64,000 bases of DNA from Lacunisphaera limnophila (lineage in GTDB: Bacteria; Verrucomicrobiota; Verrucomicrobiia; Opitutales; Opitutaceae), in NCBI RefSeq assembly GCF_001746835.1, contig NZ_CP016094.1, positions 496,001-560,000 on the forward strand, given 5' to 3'. Below, piece by piece: positions 16,883 through 25,711 of this stretch. A program made the position numbers and the translations under genes. A model generated the notes under the pieces. It saw only the letters and a list, made by a program, of their open reading frames with translations, was not told where the DNA came from and made no database searches. Numbering within the stretch: the stretch's first letter is position 1; the number at the start of each line of letters is the position of its first letter.

Positions 16883-18421
16883 TTACTCCCATTCGATGGT
16901 CGCGGGGGGCTTGGAGCTGATATCGAGCACGACCCGGCTGACCCCACGGACCTCGTTGGTGATGCGGCTGGAGATCTTCTGCAGGATGTCGTGCGGGATC
17001 TTCGCCCAGTCGGCGGTCATGGCGTCGATGCTTTCCACGATCCGGAGGGCGATCACGTAGTCGTAGGTGCGCTCGTCGCCGAACACGCCCACGGTCTTGA
17101 CCGGAAGGAACACGGCGAAGGACTGCCAGACCTTCCAGTAGTGGCCGGACTTCATCATCTCGTCCTGCAGGACGGCGTCGGCCTCGCGCAGGATCGCGAG
17201 CTTGTCGGCGGTGATGTCGCCCATCACGCGCACGCCCAGGCCGGGGCCGGGGAACGGCTGGCGCCAGACGACCTCGCGGGGCAGGCCGAGCGCGGCACCA
17301 ACCTGGCGAACCTCGTCCTTGAAGAGCTCGCGAAGCGGCTCGATGAGCTTCAGCTTCATGCGCTCGGGCAGGCCGCCGACGTTATGGTGGGTCTTGATGA
17401 GCGAGGCGGGGTTGCCCTGGATGGAGACGGACTCGATGACATCCGGGTAGAGCGTCCCCTGCCCCAGGAACTGGGCGCCGCCGATGGAGCGGAGGGATTT
17501 CTCGAAGACCTCGACGAAGGTGCGGCCGATGATTTTCCGCTTGGTCTCGGGCTCGGAGACGCCCTTGAGTCGTTTGAGGAACAGCTTCGACGCATCCACC
17601 ACTCGCAGGTCGATCTTGAAATTCCGCTTATACAGCGCCTCGACGTATTCGCGCTCGTCCTTGCGGAGGAGGCCGTTGTCCACGAAGACGCAGGTGAGCT
17701 GCTTGCCGATGGCCTTGTGCAGGAGGGCGGCGGCCACGGAGGAGTCCACGCCGCCGGAGAGGCCGAGGAGCACGCGGTCCTTCCCCACCTTGGCGCGGAT
17801 GTCAGCCACGGCGTGGGCGATGAAATCCTTGGTGGTCCAATCCTGCTGCGCGCCGCAGACCTTCACGAGGAAGTTGCGGATCATGTCCACGCCGCGCTCG
17901 GTGTGGAAAACCTCGGGGTGAAACTGGATGCCGTAGAAACGGCGCTTCGGGTCCTCGATGCCCGAGAACGGCGAATTGTCCGAGACCGCGGTGGCAGTGA
18001 AGCCGGGCGGGAGCTTGGTCAGCTTGTCGCCGTGGGAATTCCAGATGCGCAGCTTCTTCGGCAGGCCGGCGAAGAGCTTGCCCGGCCGCTTGATCGTGAG
18101 CTGCCCGAGGCCGTATTCCCGGGCCTGGCTGAGGGCGACCTTGCCGCCGAGAAAGTAGCCCATGAGCTGCACGCCGTAGCAGATGCCCAGGACGGGCACG
18201 CCGAGCTTGAAAATCTCGGGATCGGGGTGCGGGGCGGTCTTGGCGTAGACGCTCTGGGGGCCACCCGAGAGGATGATGCCGACGACGCCATCCGCGCGGA
18301 GCTGGGCGGCCGGCGTGCTGAAGTGGTAGATCTTCGAGTAGACCTGACACTCGCGGATGCGGCGGGCGATGACTTGCGTCAGTTGCGAACCAAAATCGAG
18401 AACGGCGATGGTCTGTGCCAT
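16883..18421 (-). CDS. guaA: GMP synthase (glutamine-hydrolysing)
   Basis: The 512-residue enzyme converts XMP to GMP. The N-terminal class I amidotransferase has the catalytic Cys in GICYGVQ and the His/Glu pair in [12 protein letters not shown]. The ATP-pyrophosphatase domain has the PP-loop [14 protein letters not shown], and the C-terminal dimerisation domain contains [13 protein letters not shown] and ends KPPATIEWE. All catalytic elements are present and length is typical. No guaB is in the window. A large REP-like element lies upstream. Confidence 0.96.
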   Translation of the reverse strand: MAQTIAVLDFGSQLTQVIARRIRECQVYSKIYHFSTPAAQLRADGVVGIILSGGPQSVYAKTAPHPDPEIFKLGVPVLGICYGVQLMGYFLGGKVALSQAREYGLGQLTIKRPGKLFAGLPKKLRIWNSHGDKLTKLPPGFTATAVSDNSPFSGIEDPKRRFYGIQFHPEVFHTERGVDMIRNFLVKVCGAQQDWTTKDFIAHAVADIRAKVGKDRVLLGLSGGVDSSVAAALLHKAIGKQLTCVFVDNGLLRKDEREYVEALYKRNFKIDLRVVDASKLFLKRLKGVSEPETKRKIIGRTFVEVFEKSLRSIGGAQFLGQGTLYPDVIESVSIQGNPASLIKTHHNVGGLPERMKLKLIEPLRELFKDEVRQVGAALGLPREVVWRQPFPGPGLGVRVMGDITADKLAILREADAVLQDEMMKSGHYWKVWQSFAVFLPVKTVGVFGDERTYDYVIALRIVESIDAMTADWAKIPHDILQKISSRITNEVRGVSRVVLDISSKPPATIEWE

Positions 18422-18485
18422 GCGAAGTTATGGGGCGCGGGGCGCGGGCGAATCAATCCGAAAGGCGGGATAGGGCCTTATCTTC

Positions 18486-18586
18486 TGTAGGGCGGGGTCG
18501 CCGAACCCCGCCTTCAGGTCCGATGTAGGGTCGGCGCTTGTGGCGACCCTACCCAAGCCGGCGGGATTCGGCGATCCCGCCCTACA
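18486..18586. repeat. Triple REP-like element between the zinc-ribbon gene and guaA
   Basis: Three GTAG-headed hairpins are visible: GTAGGGCGGGGTCGCCGAAC on the plus strand, a middle GTAGGGTCGGCGC / GCGACCCTAC unit, and an inverted unit that reads GTAGGGCGGGATCGCCGAAT on the minus strand and ends at 18586. It lies upstream of guaA, immediately before the stop codon of the zinc-ribbon gene. Confidence 0.8.
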
Positions 18587-18595
18587 GTTATGAAG

Positions 18596-18826
18596 CTAGA
18601 ACTTCAGCCGCGTGTTCACGTGGCCGCACTTCGGGCAGGGAACGGGGTCGGCGCCCTTTTTCTCGGTGTAGAGGTGGTCGCAGCGGATGCAGTGGAAGGT
18701 GATCTTACGGCGTTCCGCGTCGTAAAACGCGCGGTCCCGGCGGTCGTAATAGACCCACAGAAAGCCGAAACCGCCCAGCACCAGGAGACCGTAAAGGATG
18801 ACGTCGAGGGTGTAGCCAGGGGACAT
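18596..18826 (-). CDS. Small membrane-anchored zinc-ribbon protein
   Basis: The 76-residue product has one transmembrane segment (about 8-27, DVILYGLLVLGGFGFLWVYY), a charged linker, and a zinc ribbon made by Cys46, Cys49, Cys64 and Cys67 (HCIRC and PCPKC). It is of unknown function; such proteins are frequent in Verrucomicrobia. The ATG at 18826 is chosen because upstream codons run through the rplQ terminator. It is downstream of rplQ but separated by that terminator. Confidence 0.78.
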   Translation of the reverse strand: MSPGYTLDVILYGLLVLGGFGFLWVYYDRRDRAFYDAERRKITFHCIRCDHLYTEKKGADPVPCPKCGHVNTRLKF

Positions 18827-18875
18827 GGGAAGGCGAAGGAGGAGGGTCAGGCAAAGGCGGCCCGGCGCCAAGGGG

Positions 18876-18910
18876 AAATAAAAAACGCGCCGACCCGGAG
18901 GTCGGCGCGT
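18876..18910 (-). terminator. Rho-independent terminator of the alpha operon (after rplQ)
   Basis: An 11-base perfect stem, ACGCGCCGACC / GGTCGGCGCGT with a 4-base loop, is followed on the minus strand by TTTTTTATTT. It ends the long ribosomal transcript. Confidence 0.93.
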
Positions 18911-18951
18911 GGAGAGTGGCCGGGAAGGTCGGACCGGGGTCCGACCCACCA

Positions 18952-19443
18952 TCAGGCTTTCGGGGCCTCGGGAGCGGCTTCCGCGGCGGGAGCGGCGGCG
19001 GCCGGCTTGGCCTTCTTGGCGCCCTTCTTCTTGCCCTTGGACTTGGAGTAACCCGTGTCCTCGGCACCGACGAACTCGATCAGGGCCATCTCGGCGGCAT
19101 CGCCGATGCGCTGCGGGCCGAGCTTGTAGATGCGGGTGTAGCCGCCGGTGCGCTTCTCGAACTGCTTCACCTTCTCGTTGAAGAGAATGGTGACGGCCGC
19201 CTCGTCGCGGATGTCGGTGAGGGCGATGCGGCGCAGGTGGATGGCGTCCTTCTTCTCGGTGGCGGCCGCGGCCTTCTTGGCCTTGGTGATGACCTTCTCG
19301 ATGAAGGGACGGAGGGCCTTGGCCTTGGTCAGCGTGGTCTGGATGCGACCGTGGCGGATGAGGCTGGCGCCCATGTTGGAGAGCATCGCTTTGCGGTGCT
19401 CGCGGGTGACGCCGAGGGAGGCGTGGTGTTTATTGTGACGCAT
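18952..19443 (-). CDS. rplQ: 50S ribosomal protein L17 with Ala/Lys-rich C-terminal tail
   Basis: L17 sits around the exit tunnel. The core (MRHNKHHASLGVTREHRKAM to about residue 118) is complete. The protein is 163 residues against roughly 120 in most bacteria; the extra C-terminus is a low-complexity Lys/Ala/Pro tail ([20 protein letters not shown]). It is the last gene of the rpsM-rpsK-rpsD-rpoA-rplQ segment and is followed by a terminator. Confidence 0.96.
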   Translation of the reverse strand: MRHNKHHASLGVTREHRKAMLSNMGASLIRHGRIQTTLTKAKALRPFIEKVITKAKKAAAATEKKDAIHLRRIALTDIRDEAAVTILFNEKVKQFEKRTGGYTRIYKLGPQRIGDAAEMALIEFVGAEDTGYSKSKGKKKGAKKAKPAAAAPAAEAAPEAPKA

Positions 19444-19524
19444 GGTGTTGTTTTAGATTTGGTCCCCGATCGGCAATCCGGTCGCAGCGTTGGGCGGCAG
19501 CGGACGGCGCGAGGACCTGGATTC

Positions 19525-19613
19525 AGTAGTGAGTAGTGAGTAGCGGGTAGCGAGTAGAAGAACAGCGGGCGGAGCGTGATGCTCCCTACCCGCTACTCGA
19601 TGCTCGCTACTTC
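19525..19613. repeat. GTAGCGAGTAGCGGG-type repeat between rpoA and rplQ
   Basis: The left arm is AGTAGTGAGTAGTGAGTAGC continuing as degenerate 7-base units; the right arm on the minus strand contains GAGTAGCGGGTAGGGAGCAT and CACGCTCC. It lies 3 bases after the rpoA stop codon, within the operon. Same family as 12880-12973. Confidence 0.78.
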
Positions 19614-19616
19614 CGA

Positions 19617-20618
19617 TTAGGCTTCCTTCTTCGTGTCGAGGAGGCGCTCGTCGAACTTCATGCCGAGGGACAGGCCGAGGGCTTCGAGCTTTTCCTTGAT
19701 CTCGTTGAGGGACTTCTTGCCGAAGTTGCGGTACTTGAGCATCTCCTGCTCGGTCTTCATGGCGAGTTCGCCGACCGTGGTGATGTTCGCGTTGTTCAAG
19801 CAGTTCGCCGCGCGGACGGACAGCTCGATCTCGTTGACCGACATGTTGAGGAGCTTGCGGAGCTTGTTCTGCTCCTCGGAGACCTCGGCGGCGACGCTCT
19901 CGAACTCGTAGGCTTCCTGCGAGACGCGGTCGAACACGTCGAGGTGGTGCTTGAGGATCGAGGCGGACTGCTTGAGGGCGTCGTCCGGGGTGATGCGGCC
20001 GTCGGTCCAGACCTCGAGGACGAGCTTGTCGTAGTCGGTGATCTGGCCCACGCGGGTGTTCTCGACCGCGTAGCGGACGAGGCGAACCGGGGAGAAGAGG
20101 GAGTCGATCGGGATGACGCCGATGGCCTGCTCTTCCTTCTTGTTGTTCTCGCCGGGGCAGTAGCCGCGGCCGGTCTTGATCTCGATCTCGGCCTCGAAGG
20201 CCTGCTTCTTGTCGAGGGTGCAGATGACCTGGTCGGGGTTGACGATCTTGATGTTGGCGTCGGCCTGGATGTCGGCGGCGGTGACCGGGCCTTCCTTGTT
20301 CACCTTGAGGCTCAGGCGCACGGGCTCGCGCTTCTCGGAGACGATGAGGACCTTCTTGAGGTTGAGGACGATGTCGGTGACATCCTCGACCACGCCGTCG
20401 ACGGACTGGAACTCGTGGTTCACGCCCTCGATCTTGATGGAGCTGATGGCGCTGCCCTCGATGGAGCTGAGGAGGATGCGGCGCAGGGAGTTGCCAATGG
20501 TGTGGCCATAACCGGCCTCAAAGGGCTCGGCGATGAACTTGGCGTAGGTGGACGTGGCGCCCTCCTCGATCTTGGTGAGCTTGGAGGGAATTTCGAATTT
20601 TCCGAGACGCTTGGGCAT
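19617..20618 (-). CDS. rpoA: DNA-directed RNA polymerase subunit alpha
   Basis: The 333-residue subunit has the N-terminal assembly domain with EPFEAGYGHTIGNSLRRILL and the C-terminal domain (from about 255) with LSVRAANCLNNANI and YRNFGKKSLNEI. The alpha-CTD contacts UP elements and activators. The ATG at 20618 gives the usual N-terminus; upstream residues are not conserved. It follows rpsD by 53 bases. Confidence 0.97.
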   Translation of the reverse strand: MPKRLGKFEIPSKLTKIEEGATSTYAKFIAEPFEAGYGHTIGNSLRRILLSSIEGSAISSIKIEGVNHEFQSVDGVVEDVTDIVLNLKKVLIVSEKREPVRLSLKVNKEGPVTAADIQADANIKIVNPDQVICTLDKKQAFEAEIEIKTGRGYCPGENNKKEEQAIGVIPIDSLFSPVRLVRYAVENTRVGQITDYDKLVLEVWTDGRITPDDALKQSASILKHHLDVFDRVSQEAYEFESVAAEVSEEQNKLRKLLNMSVNEIELSVRAANCLNNANITTVGELAMKTEQEMLKYRNFGKKSLNEIKEKLEALGLSLGMKFDERLLDTKKEA

Positions 20619-20671
20619 GGGATGGGAGATTTGAGTTGGAGAAGTGGGATGAAGCGACCGGCACAAACAGC

Positions 20672-21283
20672 TTAGAAGCGGGAATAGTACTCGACGATGA
20701 GCTGCTCGTTGATGGAGGGCTCCATCTCGTCGCGGGTGGGCAGGCGGGTGATGGTGCCCTTGAGGGCCTCATCGTTGCGCACGAGCCAGCCGGGGACCAC
20801 GCGGGCGCGGTTCTCTTCGATCGCGCGGGTGGCGAGCTGGCGGGAGGAGTTGGAACCGCGGATCTCGACCTCGTCGCCCTGGACGACGTTGTAGCTCGAG
20901 ATGTCGACCTTGCGGCCGTTGACGCGGACGTGGCCGTGGTTGACCAGCTGGCGGGCGGCGGCGCGGCTCTTGGCGAAACCCAGGAGGTAGACGACGCTGT
21001 CGAGACGGGTCTCGAGGAGCTGGAGGAAGCGCTCGCCGGTGACGCCGCGCTCGCGCTTGGCGATGGCGAACACGCGGCGGAACTGGCGCTCGAGGAGGCC
21101 GTAGATGAAGCGGAGCTTCTGCTTCTCGTTGAGGCCGACGGCGTACTCGGAGAGCTTGCGGCGCGATTTCGGGCCGTGCTGGCCGGGCGGGAAATTGCGG
21201 CGCTCAAGCACCTTGGCCGAGCCAACGATGTATTGGCCGAAGCGGCGACTGATGCGGGTGGTGGGTCCAGTGTAACGAGCCAT
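20672..21283 (-). CDS. rpsD: 30S ribosomal protein S4
   Basis: S4 (203 residues) nucleates 30S assembly on the 5' domain of 16S rRNA. It starts MARYTGPTTRISRRFGQ and contains the S4 RNA-binding domain (about 93-155, RLDSVVYLLGFAKSR, QLVNHGHVRVNGRKVDI). It lacks the N-terminal zinc-binding cysteines found in some bacteria, so it is the C-minus form. In E. coli S4 represses the alpha operon; no such site could be identified here. Confidence 0.97.
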   Translation of the reverse strand: MARYTGPTTRISRRFGQYIVGSAKVLERRNFPPGQHGPKSRRKLSEYAVGLNEKQKLRFIYGLLERQFRRVFAIAKRERGVTGERFLQLLETRLDSVVYLLGFAKSRAAARQLVNHGHVRVNGRKVDISSYNVVQGDEVEIRGSNSSRQLATRAIEENRARVVPGWLVRNDEALKGTITRLPTRDEMEPSINEQLIVEYYSRF

Positions 21284-21330
21284 GGTGGGATCCTAGATTT
21301 TAAATGGGTGGGAGGAGGGCTGAGGCGGGC

Positions 21331-21942
21331 TCAGACGCGACGCTTCTTGCGGGGGCGGCAGCCGTTGTGGGGCACCGGGGTGACGTCGATGATGGAGGAG
21401 ATCTCGAGGCCGATGGCCTGAAGACCGCGGATGGCGGAGTCACGACCGAGGCCGGGACCGCTCACGCGGATCTGAACCTCCTTGAGGCCGTGGGCCATGG
21501 CGTTGCGGGCGGCGTCCTGGGCCACGACCTGGGCGGCGTAGGCGGTGGACTTGCGCGAGCCGCGGAAGTTGCACTTGCCGGCGGACGACCAGGAGATGAC
21601 GTTGCCCTTCGCGTCCGTGATGGAGACGATGGTGTTGTTGAACGTCGCGGCGATGTTCGCGATGCCGGAGGTGATGTTCTTGGAACCCTTGGCCTTGCGG
21701 ACCTTGATGGTCGCCAGTTCTTCCTTGAGGAGATCCTCGGCGGTGGCGGCCTTCGGCACGCCGCCCACGAGTTCAACGGGCTTCTCGGCGACGGGCGCGA
21801 CGGCCTCGCCGTCAGCGGCCTTGGGGGCCTTCGGGGCCTTGGCGGGCTTGGCCTCGGCGGCCGGAGCGGCGGCGGCGCCTTCAGCGGCGGGGGCGGCCTT
21901 CTTGACCTTTTCCTTCTTGGGAGCGGATTTGTCTTCGGACAT
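21331..21942 (-). CDS. rpsK: 30S ribosomal protein S11 with long N-terminal extension
   Basis: The conserved S11 core occupies about residues 75-203 ([54 protein letters not shown]). The first 75 residues are an Ala/Lys/Pro-rich extension ([20 protein letters not shown] and following), with a short non-repetitive piece [20 protein letters not shown] before the core. Most bacterial S11 proteins have about 129 residues. The reading frame and codon use are continuous, so the extension is probably translated. Confidence 0.95.
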   Translation of the reverse strand: MSEDKSAPKKEKVKKAAPAAEGAAAAPAAEAKPAKAPKAPKAADGEAVAPVAEKPVELVGGVPKAATAEDLLKEELATIKVRKAKGSKNITSGIANIAATFNNTIVSITDAKGNVISWSSAGKCNFRGSRKSTAYAAQVVAQDAARNAMAHGLKEVQIRVSGPGLGRDSAIRGLQAIGLEISSIIDVTPVPHNGCRPRKKRRV

Positions 21943-21960
21943 GTAAGTGTGGTTTTAAGA

Positions 21961-22341
21961 TTAGACTTCCTTGGCCTTCGTGACGCCGACGGTCTTGCGC
22001 GGGCCCTTGCGGGTGCGGGCGTTGGTGCTGGTGCGCTGGCCGCGGACGGGCAGGCTGCGGCGGTGACGGATGCCGCGGTAGCAATTGATGGCCTGGAGGC
22101 GCTTCAGGTTGCTGGCGATGTCACGGCGGAGATCGCCCTCCACCACCCACTTGTTGTCGGTGATGATGTGGAGAATCTTGTTGAGCTGCTCCTCGGAGAG
22201 GTCCGAGGCGCGCATGTTGGCATCCAGACCGGCGGTCTCGATGATGAGATCAGCCCGGGCAGGGCCGATGCCGTAGATATACCGGAGGGAATATCCAATT
22301 TTCTTTTTGGCGGGGAGTTCGACGCCGAGGAGACGAGGCAT
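21961..22341 (-). CDS. rpsM: 30S ribosomal protein S13
   Basis: S13 (126 residues) contacts the 16S head and the P-site tRNA. It begins [20 protein letters not shown] and ends with the conserved basic [20 protein letters not shown] region. It opens the segment continued by rpsK, 18 bases downstream. infA and rpmJ, often found upstream of rpsM, are absent from the 50-base gap to map. Confidence 0.97.
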   Translation of the reverse strand: MPRLLGVELPAKKKIGYSLRYIYGIGPARADLIIETAGLDANMRASDLSEEQLNKILHIITDNKWVVEGDLRRDIASNLKRLQAINCYRGIRHRRSLPVRGQRTSTNARTRKGPRKTVGVTKAKEV

Positions 22342-22390
22342 GGTGTTGGTGGTTGAGAGTTAGTTGTTGAGAGTGAGGAAAGGGAAAAGT

Positions 22391-23161
22391 TCAGGTGGCG
22401 CGCGGGATCGTGAGGATCTCGGGGCCGGAATCAGTGGTGAGCACGGTGTGTTCGAAGTGGGCGGAGGGCGAACCGTCGGCGGTGACGACCGTCCAGCCGT
22501 CGGCGAGGGTGCGGACCCGGTAGCTGCCGAGGTTGACCATGGGCTCGATGGCGAGGGTCATGCCGGCCTTGATCTTCTCGCCGGAGTTCTTCCGGCCGAA
22601 GTTCGGGATCTGCGGTTCCTCGTGCATCTCGCGGCCGACCCCGTGGCCGACCATCTCGCGGACGACGCCGAAGCCGCGGGCCTCGACGAAGGTCTGGATG
22701 GCGTGGGAGATGTCGCCGATGCGGTTCCCGACCTGGGCCTGCCGGATGCCGATGGCGAGGGCTTCCTCGGTGGCGGCCAGCAGCTCGGCGGTGCGGGGGG
22801 CGATGGCGCCGACCGCGACCGTGGTGGCGTTGTCGCCGACGTAGCCGTCGTATTCGACGACCACGTCCAGGGCGATGACATCGCCGTCGCGCAGGATGCG
22901 CTTCAGGGAGCCGATGCCGTGGACCACCTCTTCATTGACCGAGAGGCAGGTGTAGGCGGGATAACGTCGGGAATGCAACTGGTAGCCGTGGCAGGCGCTG
23001 CGGGCGCCGAACGAGGCGATGAGATCGCGGCCGATTTGATCCAAGTCGTAGGTCGTGATACCGGGGCGAACCTGGGCCTTCAGCCGCGCCAGAACGGTGG
23101 CGGCGATGGCACAGGATTCACGCATCCGCTTGATGGCGTCCGAGTTTTTGATCGGGATCAT
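22391..23161 (-). CDS. map: Methionine aminopeptidase type I
   Basis: The 256-residue enzyme removes N-terminal Met from nascent proteins. Metal ligands lie in ALDVVVEYDGYVGDNA (two Asp), VGHGVGREMHEEP (His), TLAIEPMV (Glu) and HFEHTVL (Glu). It lacks the N-terminal zinc/SH3 extension, so it is type Ia. Its ATG shares one base with the stop codon of the adenylate-kinase-like gene (TGATG), which suggests coupled translation. Confidence 0.95.
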   Translation of the reverse strand: MIPIKNSDAIKRMRESCAIAATVLARLKAQVRPGITTYDLDQIGRDLIASFGARSACHGYQLHSRRYPAYTCLSVNEEVVHGIGSLKRILRDGDVIALDVVVEYDGYVGDNATTVAVGAIAPRTAELLAATEEALAIGIRQAQVGNRIGDISHAIQTFVEARGFGVVREMVGHGVGREMHEEPQIPNFGRKNSGEKIKAGMTLAIEPMVNLGSYRVRTLADGWTVVTADGSPSAHFEHTVLTTDSGPEILTIPRAT

Positions 23162-23625
23162 CAGGCGGCGGCGTGGAGGGCCTCACAGAGGAGACCCTGG
23201 GTGCGGTAATGGGTGACGATGTCCGCCGGGGCGGCGGGGGCGACGAGGCAGGCGGTGAGAGTCTCATCGCGGGCCTCGAGCCATTCATCGAACACCAACG
23301 CTTGGAGCAGCGTAGCCGGGAAGCCTTCGAGAAGGAATCCCGCATCGGGTTTGCGCGCCCAGAACCATTTGCGCAGAAGCGCGAGATGGATCCGTTCCGG
23401 CACGGCGGAGCCGTGCGAGAGCGCCGACCCGGCCTGCTGGCCGAGGGGCGTGCGTCGCGAAATCTCCTGTTGCACAAGTAACGCAGGAGAGACGTGCTCA
23501 AGATTCAAAGAACGACCCGGGAGAACCAGCCCCGCGGGAAGCGGGGCGGATGGACCAAGGAGAAGGAACTTCGCTCGCGCCGGGGCGAGAGCGGAAAAGG
23601 CGCTGGAGTGTTCAGCCCCTATCAC
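23161..23625 (-). CDS. Adenylate-kinase-like pseudoenzyme without P-loop
   Basis: This 154-residue product sits exactly where adk lies in many spc operons (secY-adk-map). It aligns to adenylate kinase in order: FLLLGPSAPLPAG (20-32) where the P-loop GPPGAGKGTQ should be; EHVSPALLVQQEISRRTPLG (43-62) for the NMP-binding HISTGDMLR region; HGSAVPERI for the GxLVPD loop; and GFLLEGFPATLLQA (96-109) for GFLLDGFPRTxxQA. The P-loop lysine and the conserved arginines are missing, and the LID and C-terminal region are absent. Catalysis is therefore unlikely. The start is a GTG at 23625, 12 bases after the secY stop, with no clear ribosome-binding site. Homology is inferred by eye from residue patterns and synteny. 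Confidence 0.72.
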   Translation of the reverse strand: MIGAEHSSAFSALAPARAKFLLLGPSAPLPAGLVLPGRSLNLEHVSPALLVQQEISRRTPLGQQAGSALSHGSAVPERIHLALLRKWFWARKPDAGFLLEGFPATLLQALVFDEWLEARDETLTACLVAPAAPADIVTHYRTQGLLCEALHAAA

Positions 23626-23637
23626 TGAAGTAAAGTA

Positions 23638-25137
23638 TTAAAGAGCCCACTGGCGGAAGGCCCAGGCGGCCAGACCGATCAGTAGCATAACCACCATAAA
23701 GGCAGTAATTTGCAGCACAGCCTTGTCGCTGGCGGCTTCGCCCAGCTGGACGCTGGCGGAGGCGCTGCGACCGCGAATGCGACCTTTTTTGAGGAAGCCG
23801 TCGTAGTGGCGCTGGAGGAGGAAGGTCTCGATCTGACGCATCGTGTCGAGGATGACGCCCACGGTGATCAGCATGCCGGTGCCGCCGAAGAAGTAGGCGA
23901 TGCGGGAAGGCACCTTCAGTTCGAACAGCAGCAGGTCGGGGATGATGGCGATGATCGTGAGGAAGATGGCGCCGGCGAGGGTCAGGCGCGTCATGATGAA
24001 GTCGAGGAAGCCGGCCGTCGGCTCACCGGGACGCACGCCGGGGATGTAGCCGCCGTACTTCTTCAGGTCGTCGGCGATCTGGATCGGCTTGAACATGACG
24101 GAGACCCAGAAATAGCTGAAGAACAGGATGAGGAGGGTCATGCCGATGTAGTAGATCGGATGGCCGCGGAGCAGGTCGTTGGAGAACTCGACGAGGAACT
24201 TGATGTTAAACGCCGCGCCGGCCTGCGACATGATCTGCTGCGGGAACAGGAGGATGGCGCTGGCGAAGATCACGGGCATGACGCCCGAGTAGTTGACCTT
24301 GAGCGGCAGGAAGGAGCTCTGGCCGCCGTAGACCTTCTGGCCGACGACGCGCTTGGCGTACTGGACCGGGATCTTGCGCTGGCCCTGGGTGACGGCAATG
24401 ATGCCGACCGTGACGATGATGAACAGGGCGAGCATCATGACGCCCTCGATGGCGCCGAGCTTGGCCACGCCGACGGGGGCGAAGAACAGCTGGTAGGTGG
24501 CGACGGCCGCGCCGGGGATGTCCTGGAGGATGCCGACGGTGATGAGCAGGGAGACACCATTGCCGATGCCGCGCTGGGTGATCTGCTCACCGAGCCACAT
24601 GAGGAGCATGGTGCCCGCGGTCATGAAGATCGTGGACTGGACCATGAACCAGAATTTGCTGACGACGACGATCTGGCCGTAGGTGTTGATGTCGTAGCCG
24701 GGGAAGAGGCGCGCGGGATTCTCGAGCGCCATGATCAGCAGCACGCCCTGGATGAGACAGATGAGGACCGTCGCATAGCGGGTGTATTGCGTGAGCTTCT
24801 GGCGGCCGACATCGCCCTCCTGCTGGAGGCGGCTGAGAGCCGGCACGACGGCGGTCATCAGCTGGAAGATGATGGACGCGCTGATGTAGGGCATGATGCC
24901 CAGGGCGCAGACGGCGCCCTTCACGAGCGCGCCGCCGGTGAACATGTTGTAGAGCCCCACGAGGCCGCCGCCGCCGCCGGCCGTCTGGTCGGCGAAGAAC
25001 CGCGTGAGTGGCGCGGGGTCGATGCCCGGCAGCGGGATGTGAGCCCCGACGCGAGCCACGAAGAGCAGACCCAGGGTGTAGAGGATCCGCGAGCGGAGCT
25101 CGGGGATCTTCATGGAGTTCGTGAAGGCGGAAAACAT
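23638..25137 (-). CDS. secY: Protein translocase subunit SecY
   Basis: The 499-residue channel protein has ten predicted transmembrane helices. It starts MFSAFTNSMKIPELRSRILY and contains VGAHIPLPGIDPAPL, GALVKGAVCALGIMPYISAS and GVMPVIFASAILLFPQQI. The first periplasmic loop holds a Gly-rich TAGGGGGLVGL segment. It is longer than E. coli SecY (443), mainly from loops and the C-terminal tail. It lies downstream of rplO in the usual order. Confidence 0.97.
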   Translation of the reverse strand: MFSAFTNSMKIPELRSRILYTLGLLFVARVGAHIPLPGIDPAPLTRFFADQTAGGGGGLVGLYNMFTGGALVKGAVCALGIMPYISASIIFQLMTAVVPALSRLQQEGDVGRQKLTQYTRYATVLICLIQGVLLIMALENPARLFPGYDINTYGQIVVVSKFWFMVQSTIFMTAGTMLLMWLGEQITQRGIGNGVSLLITVGILQDIPGAAVATYQLFFAPVGVAKLGAIEGVMMLALFIIVTVGIIAVTQGQRKIPVQYAKRVVGQKVYGGQSSFLPLKVNYSGVMPVIFASAILLFPQQIMSQAGAAFNIKFLVEFSNDLLRGHPIYYIGMTLLILFFSYFWVSVMFKPIQIADDLKKYGGYIPGVRPGEPTAGFLDFIMTRLTLAGAIFLTIIAIIPDLLLFELKVPSRIAYFFGGTGMLITVGVILDTMRQIETFLLQRHYDGFLKKGRIRGRSASASVQLGEAASDKAVLQITAFMVVMLLIGLAAWAFRQWAL

Positions 25138-25192
25138 GAGGAGGGAGACGGGGAGGGTTGCGGGTGGCGGGCCCGGGGGCCCCCTGCCCTGC

Positions 25193-25639
25193 TTAGGCGA
25201 CGGTCGCCGAGCCGCCGGCCTTCTCGAGCTTGGCCTTGGCGGAACCGGTGAACTTGTGGGCCGTGACCTTGAGCGCGCGGCTGATTTCGCCGTCGCCGAG
25301 GACCTTGAGCAGCTTGACGCCCGGGCGGATGAGGCCGGCGGTGGCGAGCACCTCGGCGTTCACCTCGGTGATCTTGGCGTCGAGGCGGGCGAGGTCGCCC
25401 ACGTTCACGACGGCGTAGCTGGTGCGGTACTCGTAGTTGTTGAAGCCGCGGTGCGGGAGCTTGCGGTAAAGGGGCATCTGGCCGCCTTCGAAGCCGGGGC
25501 GGATGGAGCCGCCGGAGCGGGCCGTCTGGCCCTTGCCACCCTTGCCGGAGGTCTTGCCGTGGCCGCTGCCTTCGCCGCAGCCGACGCGCTTCTTACGGTG
25601 CACCGCACCCTTGACGTTAACGAGATTGTGGAGACGCAT
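25193..25639 (-). CDS. rplO: 50S ribosomal protein L15
   Basis: L15 (148 residues) is a late-assembly 23S-binding protein. It begins MRLHNLVNVKGAVHRKKRVG, followed by the Gly-rich GEGSGHGKTSGKGGKGQTAR and the RKLPHRGFNN motif. The ATG at 25639 matches the family start. rpmD (L30), usually between rpsE and rplO, is missing: only 72 bases separate the two genes. Confidence 0.96.
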   Translation of the reverse strand: MRLHNLVNVKGAVHRKKRVGCGEGSGHGKTSGKGGKGQTARSGGSIRPGFEGGQMPLYRKLPHRGFNNYEYRTSYAVVNVGDLARLDAKITEVNAEVLATAGLIRPGVKLLKVLGDGEISRALKVTAHKFTGSAKAKLEKAGGSATVA

Positions 25640-25711
25640 TTTCTTGATTCCTAATTTGGTCGCCGCGCCCGCGGAGGCGGGCACGACTCGGATTTATAAT
25701 AAGGGGGATGA

